Shown piece by piece: positions 25,532 through 33,886 of a stretch of 64,000 bases of DNA. The DNA is from Ga0077560 sp046330395 (GTDB lineage Bacteria > Actinomycetota > Thermoleophilia > Miltoncostaeales > Miltoncostaeaceae): NCBI GenBank assembly GCA_046330395.1, contig JAXLSS010000020.1, forward strand, positions 3,938 to 67,937, given 5' to 3'. Numbering within the stretch: position 1 is the first letter of the stretch; every line of letters begins with the position of its first letter. The translations under genes and the position numbers were made by a program. The notes below the pieces were generated by a model, which worked only from the letters and a program-made list of their open reading frames with translations, was not told the origin of the DNA and did not search any database.

Positions 25532-26584
25532 GTGCGCGACGTGAACGTGGTGGTGCTGGCCGGTGACGGCATCGGTCCCGAGGTGATCGAGCAGGCCCAG
25601 CGGGCCGTGGAGGCCGTTGCGCCGGATGCGGGGTTGCGCGTCCACTGGCGGCCGGAGCTGATGGGCGGGTGCTCCATCGACGCGCACGGCACGGCGCTGA
25701 CCGACGCGGTGCTGGCCGCGTGCACTGCGGCCGACGCGGTGCTGCTGGGCGCCGTGGGCGGTCCCAAGTGGGACAGCACCGACCCCGACGCCCCGCGTCC
25801 CGAGCAGGGGCTTCTGGGCCTGCGGGCCGGCATGGGGCTGTTCGCCAACCTGCGGCCCGTCAAGCCCCTGGAGGCGCTGTACGACGCCAGCCCGCTGCGC
25901 CGGGACCGCATCGCCGGCACCGACCTGCTGGTGGTGCGCGAGCTCACCGGCGGCATCTACTTCGGCGAGCGTGGCCGCCGCGGCGACATGGCCTTCGACA
26001 CCTGTGCCTACAGCCGCGACGAGATCGCGCGGGTGGCCGAGGTGGCCTTCGCGGCCGCCAAGGGGCGCCGGGGCCGCCTCACCTCGGTGGACAAGGCGAA
26101 CGTGCTGGAGAGCTCGCGGCTGTGGCGCGAGGTGGTGACCGAGGTGGCCGCCGGCCACCCCGAGGTCACCCTGGACCACCTGCTGGTCGACAACGCGGCG
26201 ATGCAGCTGGTGAGCCGCCCCGCCGACTTCGACGTGATCGTCACCGAGAACATGTTCGGCGACATCCTCAGCGACGAGGCCGCCATGATCACCGGCAGCA
26301 TCGGCCTGCTGCCGTCGGCCAGCCTGGGCGCGGGCACCAACGGCCTGTACGAGCCGGTGCACGGCTCGGCCCCGGACATCGCCGGCCGCGGCTGGGCCAA
26401 CCCCATGGCCACCGTCCTGTCGGCCGCGATGATGCTGCGCCACTCCCTGGACGCCCCGGAGGCGGCCGCACGGCTGGAGGACGCCGTCAACCGGGCGCTG
26501 GCCGAGGGTGCCCGCGGCCGCGACCTGGGCGGTGAGATGGGCAGCGCCGAGATCGGCGACCGCCTGCTGGCGCTGCTGGGGTAG
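25532..26584 (+). CDS. leuB: 3-isopropylmalate dehydrogenase
   Basis: The 350-residue NAD-dependent decarboxylating dehydrogenase of leucine synthesis reads VVLAGDGIGPEVIEQ at the N-terminus. LRAGMGLFANLRPVK and RELTGGIYFGERG form the substrate site, TENMFGDILSDEAAMITGSI binds metal, and EPVHGSAPDIAGRGWANP binds NAD. GTG 25532 is preferred over GTG 25526 because GGGGAG overlaps the earlier codon. It is a single gene with its own -10 box and a following hairpin, apart from leuACD. Confidence 0.95.
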   Translation: MRDVNVVVLAGDGIGPEVIEQAQRAVEAVAPDAGLRVHWRPELMGGCSIDAHGTALTDAVLAACTAADAVLLGAVGGPKWDSTDPDAPRPEQGLLGLRAGMGLFANLRPVKPLEALYDASPLRRDRIAGTDLLVVRELTGGIYFGERGRRGDMAFDTCAYSRDEIARVAEVAFAAAKGRRGRLTSVDKANVLESSRLWREVVTEVAAGHPEVTLDHLLVDNAAMQLVSRPADFDVIVTENMFGDILSDEAAMITGSIGLLPSASLGAGTNGLYEPVHGSAPDIAGRGWANPMATVLSAAMMLRHSLDAPEAAARLEDAVNRALAEGARGRDLGGEMGSAEIGDRLLALLG

Positions 26585-26594
26585 GCCCGCGCGT

Positions 26595-26623
26595 CGCCCG
26601 GGGCCCCGTGCGGGTCCCGGGCG
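26595..26623 (+). terminator. Hairpin between leuB and ilvD
   Basis: The stem CGCCCGGG / CCCGGGCG has a further inner CCC/GGG pairing and starts 11 nt after the leuB stop. No U-run follows. Confidence 0.45.
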
Positions 26624-26635
26624 GCACGGTGCGCG

Positions 26636-26641
26636 TACCAT
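26636..26641 (+). promoter_or_regulatory. -10 box (TACCAT) of ilvD
   Basis: TACCAT lies 42 nt before the ilvD ATG, leaving a short leader with an AAGGGGA ribosome site around 26666. Confidence 0.35.
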
Positions 26642-26683
26642 GCGCGGTTCAGTGGTCACCGCGACAAGGGGACGCGTCAGGCA

Positions 26684-28525
26684 ATGCCCGTGCTTCGATC
26701 CCGCACCTCCACCCACGGCCGCAACATGGCGGGGGCACGCGCCCTGTGGCGCGCCACCGGCCTGCAGGACACCGACTTCGGCAAGCCCATCGTGGCCATC
26801 GCCAACTCCTTCACCCAGTTCGTGCCGGGGCACGTGCACCTGAAGGACATGGGGGGCCTGGTGGCCGGGGCCATCGCCGAGGCCGGCGGGGTGGGCCGCG
26901 AGTTCAACACCATCGCGGTGGACGACGGCATCGCCATGGGGCACGGGGGGATGCTGTACTCGCTGCCCAGCCGTGAGCTCATCGCCGACTCGGTGGAGTA
27001 CATGGTGAACGCGCACACCGCGGACGCCCTGGTGTGCATCAGCAACTGCGACAAGATCACGCCGGGCATGCTGCTGGCCGCCCTGCGGCTCAACATCCCC
27101 ACGGTGTTCGTCAGCGGCGGGGCCATGGAGGCGGGGCGGGCCGTGGTGAACGGCGACGGCACCGTCAGCTCGCTGGACCTGGTGGACGCCATGGTGAAGG
27201 CGTCCGACCCCAGCATCACCGATGCGCAGATGGACATCATCGAGCGCTCGGCGTGTCCCACCTGCGGGTCGTGCAGCGGCATGTTCACGGCCAACTCCAT
27301 GAACTGCCTCATGGAGGCGATCGGGCTGGCCCTTCCCGGAAACGGCTCCACGCTGGCCACCGCGGCGCAGCGGCGCGAGCTGTTCCTTCGCGCCGGCCGC
27401 CTGGTGGTGGACCTGTGCGGACGCTGGTACGGGGACGACGACGCCTCGGTGCTGCCGCTGTCGATCGCCACCAAGGCCGCCTTCGAGAACGCCATGCGCG
27501 TGGACATCGCCATGGGCGGGTCCACCAACACCGTGCTGCACCTGCTGGCCGCCGCACGCGAGGCCGGGGTGGACTTCGGCCAGGACGACATCGACCGCCT
27601 GTCGCGTGTCACGCCCTGCATCTGCAAGGTGGCGCCCAGCTCGGAGCGCTACTACATGGAGGACGTGCACCGCGCCGGCGGCATCGCCGCCATCATGGGT
27701 GAGCTGGACCGCGGCGGCCTGCTGGACCGCGCGGTGCACGCCGTGCACGCGCCCGACCTGACCTCATGGCTGGCCGACTGGGACATCCGGGGCGGCGCGG
27801 CCACCCCCGAGGCGCTGGAGCTGTTCCACGCGGCGCCGGGTGGGGTGCGCACCACCGAGCCGTTCGGCTCCACCAATCGCTGGGACACCCTGGACACCGA
27901 TGCGGCCGAGGGCTGCATCCGCGCCGTGGCCAACCCGTACACCGCCGACGGTGGCCTGGCCATCCTCACCGGCAACCTGGCCCCCGACGGCTGCGTGGTG
28001 AAGACCGCCGGCGTGCCCGAGCACCAGTTCCGGTTCCGCGGCACGGCCCGTGTGAGCGAATCCCAGGAGGAGGCGGTGGCCAACATCCTCAACGGCAAGG
28101 TGGCCGAGGGGGACGTGGTGATCGTGCGCTATGAGGGGCCGCGGGGCGGCCCGGGCATGCAGGAGATGCTGTACCCCACCAGCTACCTCAAGGGCCGGGG
28201 TCTGGGCCCCAAGTGCGCGCTCATCACCGACGGCCGTTTCTCGGGCGGCTCGTCGGGGCTGTCCATCGGCCATGTCTCGCCCGAGGCGGCCGCGGGCGGC
28301 GCCATCGGGCTGGTGGAGGACGGGGACGTCATCGAGATCTCCATCCCCGACCGCAGCATCACCCTGTGCGTGGACGACGACGAGCTGGCGCGCCGCCGCG
28401 CCGCCCGTGACGCCGCGGGCTGGGTGCCCGTCGCGCGCACCCGCGAGGTGTCCGCGGCGCTGCGCATCTACGCGTCGATGGCGCTGTCGGCCGACCAGGG
28501 CGCGGCCCGCCTGCTGCCGAGCTGA
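26684..28525 (+). CDS. ilvD: Dihydroxy-acid dehydratase
   Basis: The 613-residue iron-sulfur enzyme dehydrates dihydroxy-acids to 2-oxoisovalerate and 2-oxo-3-methylvalerate. Cluster cysteines are seen in CISNCDKITPGM and SACPTCGSCSGMFTANSM. NSFTQFVPGHVHLK is a family mark, and GRFSGGSSGLSIGHVSPEAA lies near the C-terminus. The length is normal. It is transcribed alone between two hairpins. Its product feeds both LeuA (20199) and IlvE (30218). Confidence 0.96.
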   Translation: MPVLRSRTSTHGRNMAGARALWRATGLQDTDFGKPIVAIANSFTQFVPGHVHLKDMGGLVAGAIAEAGGVGREFNTIAVDDGIAMGHGGMLYSLPSRELIADSVEYMVNAHTADALVCISNCDKITPGMLLAALRLNIPTVFVSGGAMEAGRAVVNGDGTVSSLDLVDAMVKASDPSITDAQMDIIERSACPTCGSCSGMFTANSMNCLMEAIGLALPGNGSTLATAAQRRELFLRAGRLVVDLCGRWYGDDDASVLPLSIATKAAFENAMRVDIAMGGSTNTVLHLLAAAREAGVDFGQDDIDRLSRVTPCICKVAPSSERYYMEDVHRAGGIAAIMGELDRGGLLDRAVHAVHAPDLTSWLADWDIRGGAATPEALELFHAAPGGVRTTEPFGSTNRWDTLDTDAAEGCIRAVANPYTADGGLAILTGNLAPDGCVVKTAGVPEHQFRFRGTARVSESQEEAVANILNGKVAEGDVVIVRYEGPRGGPGMQEMLYPTSYLKGRGLGPKCALITDGRFSGGSSGLSIGHVSPEAAAGGAIGLVEDGDVIEISIPDRSITLCVDDDELARRRAARDAAGWVPVARTREVSAALRIYASMALSADQGAARLLPS

Positions 28526-28684
28526 GCCTGAATCCGCCGGTTCTCGCGGCGCGATGCGCCCGGATCACTGTCGCCATGCGGATTCCCGGCCGACCCGAGG
28601 GATCGCCCTACGGGTGCGTCCAGGAATCCACCTGACTCCGCGCCCGAACGCCTCACATCCACGATTCCTCGACGGATTCAGGCT
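28526..28684. repeat. Intergenic segment bounded by a 12-bp inverted repeat
   Basis: AGCCTGAATCCG (28525-28536, overlapping the ilvD stop) and CGGATTCAGGCT (28673-28684) are exact reverse complements about 136 nt apart. GGATTC/GAATCC recurs several times in between. No reading frame is credible. It could be a folded 3' UTR or a small mobile-element remnant. Confidence 0.4.
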
Positions 28685-28691
28685 GAGTCCC

Positions 28692-28728
28692 GCACCCCCG
28701 GCGGGCGGTCCACCGCCCGCCGGGGTGC
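28692..28728. terminator. Strong bidirectional hairpin
   Basis: A 16-bp stem with a single bulged C (GCACCCCCGGCGGGCGG against CCGCCCGCCGGGGTGC, loop TCCA) lies between the convergent ilvD and repeat-protein genes. Confidence 0.65.
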
Positions 28729-28748
28729 CGTCGCGCCGGCGTGGGTGC

Positions 28749-29663
28749 CTATCCGCCGGTGGCGCAGATGGCGGTCACCACCAGGCGCCACGCGGCCGTG
28801 GGCTGCTGCGCCGCGGCGGCCTCCGCGGTCCATCCCGTGCTGCCGTCGGGGGTGCTGGTCACCAGCGCCACCCCGCGGGCACCGCCGTCGATGGACGCGC
28901 CGCCCGCGATCACGCGCGACCCGGACGGGCACCATGCGGTGATGGGCCCCTTGGAGCGCAGCGTGCTGGTGGTGCTGGACTGGCGCACCAGCGTCACGCG
29001 CGCGACGTAGCGGCTCGCGGCCAGGCCGCCCAGTGCCGTGGCGTTGGACGCCGTGGTCGCGCGGGTGGCCTGACCCACGGTCAGCGTGCTCTCGTTGATG
29101 TCGGCCGCGGTGAGGCTGTCGGGCGCCACCGCCCTGCCGGTCACCGCGTTATCCACCAGCTTCTTCGGCCCGACCGAGCCGTTCGCCAGGTTGCGCCGGG
29201 TCACGGCGGCCGCGGCGAGCGCGGACGTGCCCACCGCGCCGGGCACGATGGCCCCGCCGGTGATGGCCCCGCGCGTCAGCTTGGCCCGCGTCACGGATCC
29301 GTCGGCCAGCTTGCCGGCCGTCACCGCCGAGTCCCTGATGGCCCCGGTGCCGACGCTGTTGTCCTTGGGCGCGGCCTTCGCCACGGCCTGGACGTCGCGG
29401 TGCAGCGCGAACCACGACATGGCCAGGGCCCCGGCGGTGAGCGCCAGCAGCGCCATCACCGCGACCTCCAGCCGCCAGCTGCGCCGCAGCCAGCGCTCGT
29501 CCAGGTCCAGACGCCGCTCGTCCTCCGTGAGCCGCGCCTCGTCGCGCGCCATGCGCGCCTCGTCCGCGTGCAGGCGGTCATCCAGCGCGGTGACCGCGTC
29601 GCCCCGTGGGTCCTGCCGTTCCGGAGCATCCTGCGCCGATCGGCCCGTTTCCTCGTCACTCAT
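28749..29663 (-). CDS. Membrane-anchored decapeptide-repeat protein
   Basis: The 304-residue protein has three parts. Residues 1-65 are charged and coiled-coil-like (DEARLTEDERRLDLDERW). A single span lies at about 66-87. Outside are eight tandem 10-residue repeats (about 110-190; for example RDSAVTAGKL, ADGSVTRAKL, TRGAITGGAI, ANGSVGPKKL), probably a beta-helix or solenoid stalk. A C-terminal domain with two cysteines (WCPSGSRVIAGG and VTAICATGG) probably caps it at the surface. Similar repeats are common in Thermoleophilia surface proteins, to my knowledge without a set function. The ATG at 29663 follows AGGGGGACC. It shares an upstream block with the next gene. Confidence 0.75.
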   Translation of the reverse strand: MSDEETGRSAQDAPERQDPRGDAVTALDDRLHADEARMARDEARLTEDERRLDLDERWLRRSWRLEVAVMALLALTAGALAMSWFALHRDVQAVAKAAPKDNSVGTGAIRDSAVTAGKLADGSVTRAKLTRGAITGGAIVPGAVGTSALAAAAVTRRNLANGSVGPKKLVDNAVTGRAVAPDSLTAADINESTLTVGQATRATTASNATALGGLAASRYVARVTLVRQSSTTSTLRSKGPITAWCPSGSRVIAGGASIDGGARGVALVTSTPDGSTGWTAEAAAAQQPTAAWRLVVTAICATGG

Positions 29664-29723
29664 CGTGGGTCCCCCTGGCCGCCGGGAAGTGTGATCCAAG
29701 CCTCCTCCGTCCGGGGGCGCCCG

Positions 29724-29755
29724 GCATCGGTATCCGTGAGAAACGTGACTCCGGT
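29724..29755 (-). repeat. Duplicated upstream block, copy 1
   Basis: A 32-bp block (plus-strand GCATCGGTATCC, then CGTGA-GAAA-CGTGA, then CTCCGGT) lies 61 nt upstream of the gene starting at 29663. It matches copy 2 at 30099-30130, with differences only in the two 5-mers. Weaker similarity continues toward both genes (TGTGAT-CCAAGCC at 29690). Confidence 0.6.
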
Positions 29756-29788
29756 CGCGTACGCATCCGCGTGCGGGTCCCGTGCCGG

Positions 29789-30040
29789 TCACCCCGGGCC
29801 GTGCGTGATCACCAGCTTCCCCACACGGCTTCCGGCAAGGTCGATGGTGTCGCCGCGGGGGGCGGCGGCGATCAGCCTGAGGTCGCGCCGCAGTCCCGCC
29901 AGGGTGATCAGGAGGGCCAGCCCGCCCATCGCGAGCAGCCCGATGAGGGCCAGATCCACCGGCTCGGCGCGCCGCCGGTGCCGCGTGTCCCGCGATGCCG
30001 GTGACCCACCTGCCGGCCCGCCCCTGCCCTCATCGCACAT
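29789..30040 (-). CDS. Small single-span membrane protein
   Basis: The 83-residue protein has a basic, cysteine-containing N-terminus (MCDEGRGG), one span (VDLALIGLLAMGGLALLITL, about 29-50) and a short tail ending RVGKLVITHGPG. The start at 30040 is set by GGGAGGGACG just upstream. Its topology mirrors the N-terminal half of the neighbouring repeat protein, and both genes carry the same upstream block. They may be co-regulated paralogues, one without the repeat stalk. The function is unknown. Confidence 0.65.
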   Translation of the reverse strand: MCDEGRGGPAGGSPASRDTRHRRRAEPVDLALIGLLAMGGLALLITLAGLRRDLRLIAAAPRGDTIDLAGSRVGKLVITHGPG

Positions 30041-30098
30041 CGTCCCTCCCAGGCTCGTGATGTGACGTCCCAAGCCTGCCCCCGCGGGGCCGGCCGCC

Positions 30099-30130
30099 GC
30101 ATCGGTATCCGCGGGAAACGCGGCTCCGGT
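30099..30130 (-). repeat. Duplicated upstream block, copy 2
   Basis: The same 32-bp block, with CGCGG-GAAA-CGCGG in place of CGTGA-GAAA-CGTGA, lies 59 nt upstream of the gene starting at 30040. The distance to the gene is nearly the same as for copy 1. Confidence 0.6.
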
Positions 30131-30173
30131 GGCGCACCCGGTGCGCTCCGGGGGGCGCGGCGCGGCGGGCGAG

Positions 30174-30179
30174 TAGGAT
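30174..30179 (+). promoter_or_regulatory. -10 box (TAGGAT) of ilvE
   Basis: TAGGAT lies 38 nt before the ilvE ATG. The leader carries GGGGAG at 30201. Confidence 0.4.
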
Positions 30180-30217
30180 GTCGCGTCGTCCAACCGCGGC
30201 GGGGAGAGCACGGGCAG

Positions 30218-31126
30218 ATGCAGGAAGCCGAGAAGATCTGGATGAACGGCGGGCTGGTGCCCTGGGCCGATGCGCAGGTGCACGTCCTCAGCCACGCCCT
30301 GCACTACGGATCCTCGGTGTTCGAGGGCATCCGCGCCTACCACACCGACCGGGGGCCGGCGGTGTTCCGCCTGGGCGACCACCTGCGCCGCCTGCAGCGG
30401 TCGGCCGCCATGTACTACATGCCGCTGCCCTACGACCACGAGACGCTGCGGCGCGCCGTCCACGACGTGATGACGGCCAACGGGCTCAAGGAGTGCTACA
30501 TCCGGCCCATCGCGTTCCGCGGCTACGGGGTGATGGGGTTGTTCCCGCTCGAGGCGCCGGTGGACGTGGCCATCGCCGCGTGGGAGTGGGGCGCGTACCT
30601 GGGTGAGGACGGCCTCAAGCACGGCATCCGCGCCAAGACCTCCACGTGGCGGCGCATCGGCAGCAGCACCATCCCCGCCACCGCCAAGGCCGGGGGCCAG
30701 TACCTCAACTCCATCCTGGCCAAGATCGAGACCCACAAGGCGGGCTACCAGGAGGCGATCCTGCTGAACGAGGCCGGGTACGTGGCGGACGGCAGCGGCG
30801 AGAACATCTTCGTGGTGCGCGACGGCACGCTGATCACGCCGCCGGTCAACGCCAGCATCCTGGAGGGCATCACCCGCGACTGCATCCTGGTGCTGGCCCG
30901 CGAGGAGGGCATCCCGGTGGTGGAGCGCGAGGTGGCCCGCGCCGAGCTGTACCAGGCCGACGAGGTGTTCGTCACCGGCACGGCCGCCGAGGTGTGCCCC
31001 ATCCGCGAGGTGGACGACCACCTCATCGGCGAGCCGGGGCCCATCACCAAGCGCCTGCAGGGACGCTTCTTCGCGGCCACGCTGGGCCGCGACCCGTGGT
31101 CCGAGCGCTGGCTGGACCTCCCGTAG
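30218..31126 (+). CDS. ilvE: Branched-chain amino acid aminotransferase
   Basis: The 302-residue class IV PLP aminotransferase performs the last step to Leu, Ile and Val. It reads MNGGLVPWADAQVHVLSHALH at the N-terminus and FEGIRAY. The PLP lysine is in PATAKAGGQYLNSILAK, and GSGENIFVVRDGTLITPP and TGTAAEVCPIREVDD complete the fold. The ATG at 30218 is preferred because of GGGGAG upstream and normal family length. cimA follows after 28 nt. Confidence 0.94.
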   Translation: MQEAEKIWMNGGLVPWADAQVHVLSHALHYGSSVFEGIRAYHTDRGPAVFRLGDHLRRLQRSAAMYYMPLPYDHETLRRAVHDVMTANGLKECYIRPIAFRGYGVMGLFPLEAPVDVAIAAWEWGAYLGEDGLKHGIRAKTSTWRRIGSSTIPATAKAGGQYLNSILAKIETHKAGYQEAILLNEAGYVADGSGENIFVVRDGTLITPPVNASILEGITRDCILVLAREEGIPVVEREVARAELYQADEVFVTGTAAEVCPIREVDDHLIGEPGPITKRLQGRFFAATLGRDPWSERWLDLP

Positions 31127-31154
31127 GGCACGACAACCGGCGGCGGAGCCGCCC

Positions 31155-32754
31155 ATGAGTCAGGACACCACAATGGAACCCATCCTGCTGTACGACACCA
31201 CGCTGCGAGACGGTCTCCAGCGCGAGGGCATGAGCCTCTCGGTGGACGAGCAGATCTCCATTGCCACCCGCCTGGCCGAGTTCGGGATGCACTACATCGA
31301 GGCCGGGTTCCCCATGAGCAACCCCAAGCACGCCGAGATGTTCGACGCGCTGGAGAACGTGGACCTGGGGACCACACGCGTGGCGGCCTTCGGCATGACC
31401 CGCCGCAAGGGCGTGGCCGCCCACCAGGACCCGGCCATGATGGGCCTGGCCGACTGCTACGCGCCGGTCATCACCATCGTGGGCAAGACGTGGGACCTGC
31501 ACATCGAGAAGGTGATCAAGGTCGACCGCGAGGAGAACCTGCGGATGATCGCCGAGTCGGTGGAGTTCCTGGTGCGCCAGGGCAAGGAGGTCATCTACGA
31601 CGCCGAGCACTTCTTCGACGCCTACCTGGCCCACCCGGACTACGCCATCCTGTGCCTGCGCACCGCCCACGAGGCCGGCGCGGCCTGGGTGACCCCCTGC
31701 GACACCAACGGGGCCACGCTGCCGCACGACGTGTCGCGGGCCATCCGCCACGTGGTGGAGGCCGTTCCCGGTGCGCGCGTGGGCATCCACACCCACAACG
31801 ACGCCGAGTGCGGCGTGGCCAACTCGCTGGCGGCCATCCACGAGGGCGCCCGCATGGTGCAGGGCACCGTCAACGGCTACGGCGAGCGGTGCGGCAACGC
31901 CAACCTGGTGTCCATCATCCTGTCGCTCACCTTCAAGATGGGCTTCCACACGGTGGCGCGGGAGAAGCTGTCCGAGCTCACCGCGCTGAGCCACTTCGTG
32001 GCCGAGACCGCCAACCTGGCGCCCGACAACTGGGCGGCCTACGTGGGCGTCAACGCGTTCGCCCACAAGGGCGGCATGCACGTGGCCGGGATGCTGGCCG
32101 ACACGCGCACGTTCGAGCACATCGACCCCGACGCCGTGGCAACCGGCGGCACGTGCTGGTGAGCGAGCTGTCGGCCGCGGCACCATCGTGGCCAAGGCCC
32201 AGGAGATGGGCATCGACCTGTCCGACAGCGACGAGGTGCCGCGCATCCTGGCGCGCCTGAAGGAGCTGGAGCACGCCGGCTACCACTTCGAGGTGGCCGA
32301 CGCGTCGTTCGAGCTGCTCATCGAGAAGGAGATCGGGGCCTACGAGCCCCTGTTCGCCCTCGAGAGCTTCCGGGTGGTCACCGAGAAGCGCGCCGACGGC
32401 AACGTCGAGACCGAGGCCACCGTCAAGCTGCGCCACCGCGGGGAGCGGCTGGTGGCCATCGGCGAGGGCAACGGCCCGGTGAACGCGCTGGACACCGCGC
32501 TGCGGGCGGCGCTGGCCGACCGCGTGCCCGAGCTGGCCTCCATCCACCTCACCAACTTCAAGGTGCGCATCCTGGACGAGGGCAAGGGCACCGGCGCCAC
32601 CACCCGGGTGCTGCTGGACTCCAGCGACGGCGTCAGCACGTGGGGCGCCCTGGGCGTGAGCCAGAACGTCATCGAGGCCTCGTGGGAGGCGCTGGACGAC
32701 AGTATCACCCTCGGCGTGCGGCGCGCCGCCGCCACGCGGGCGGGGGCCGCCTGA
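31155..32754 (+). CDS. cimA: (R)-citramalate synthase, two one-base frameshifts
   Basis: CimA condenses acetyl-CoA and pyruvate, starting the threonine-independent route to isoleucine. It reads LYDTTLRDGLQREGMSLSV, HTHNDAECGVANSLAA and NGYGERCGNANLVS; the second half carries the LeuA-type regulatory domain. It belongs to the CimA branch rather than LeuA by the TTLRDGLQ and DAEHFFDAYL features. The frame breaks at 32138-32139 and again at 32173-32174, each a GGG read as GG. Repaired length is 533 residues. It overlaps the next gene as TGATG. Confidence 0.9.
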
Positions 32755-33886
32755 TGGCGCCGGAACGCATCCCCGTGGCCAAGCCGGTCATCGGCGACCG
32801 GGAGCGCGAGCTGGTGGACCAGGTGCTGCGCTCCGGGCAGCTGTCGCTGGGCCCCATGCTGGCCCGGTTCGAGCGCGAGTTCGCCGCGCGCATCGGCACC
32901 AAGCACGCGATCGCCTGCTCGTCCGGCACCGCGGGCCTGCACATGTGCCTGCACGAGGCCGGCATCGGCCCCGGCGACGAGGTCATCACCAGCTCGTTCT
33001 CGTTCGTGGCCTCCGCCAACGCCATCCTGTTCACGGGCGCCGACGTGCGGTTCGCCGAGGTGGACCCGCTCACGTTCAACATGGACCCCGCGGCGGTGGA
33101 GGCGGCCATCACGCCCCGCACCAAGGCCATCGAGATCGTGGACATCTTCGGCTACCCCGCCGAGATCCCGGCCCTCATCGACATCGCCCACCGGCATGGC
33201 CTGCGGATCATCGAGGACGCCTGCCAGACCATCGACGGCGCCTACGACGGCCGCAAGCTGGGCACCTGGGGGCACCCCACGGTGTACGGCTTCTACGCCA
33301 ACAAGCAGCTCACCACCGCCGAGGGCGGCATCGTCTTCACCGACGACGACGACCAGGCCGCCGTCCTGCACAGCCTGGCCAACCAGGGCCGCAGCGACGA
33401 CGGCGCGTGGCTGGTGCACTCCCGCCTGGGGTTCAACTACCGCCTGTCGGATGCACGCGGCAATCGGCGTGGCCCAGCTGGAGCGGCTGGACAGCATGAT
33501 CGCCGGACGGCGCACCGTGGCGGGGTGGTACCAGCAGCGCATCGCCGACATCGAGGGCGTCACCCCCATGTACGAGGGCCCGCAGACCCGCTCGTGGTTC
33601 GTGTACGCGCCCCGCCTGGCCGACGGGGTGGACCGCAACGCGGTCATCAACGACCTGGACGCCGTGGGTGTGTCGGCCAAGCCGTACCTGCCGTGCATCC
33701 ACCTGCAGCCCATGTACCGCGACATGTTCGGCTACGCGCCGGGGCACCTCCCCGTGACCGAGGCCATCAGCGCCTCCACCATCGCGCCGCTTCTTCCCGG
33801 AGATGACCGAGCAGCAGGTGGACAGCGTCTGCACCGCGCTGGCCGGCGTGCTGCCCCGCCATCTGGCGGCGGTGGGCGCCGCGTGA
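32754..33886 (+). CDS. DegT/DnrJ/EryC1-family aminotransferase, frameshifted
   Basis: This PLP enzyme reads IPVAKPVIGDRERELVDQVL at the N-terminus and ACSSGTAGLHMCLHEAGIGP. EDACQTIDGAYDGRK follows, and the PLP lysine is in YGFYANKQLTTAEGG. The family makes amino-sugars or transfers amino groups to keto compounds. The frame shifts near 33450 (GACATGCAC reads GATGCAC) and again near 33790, two bases lost each time. Repaired length is 378. It is coupled to cimA (TGATG) and argH (GTGA), an unusual place for a sugar aminotransferase. Confidence 0.82.

Noticed and set aside
29724..30130. CRISPR array or transposon ends
   Set aside because: Only two copies of the block, each at a fixed distance upstream of a gene, with no array of spacers and no transposase. 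A duplicated regulatory region explains it better.
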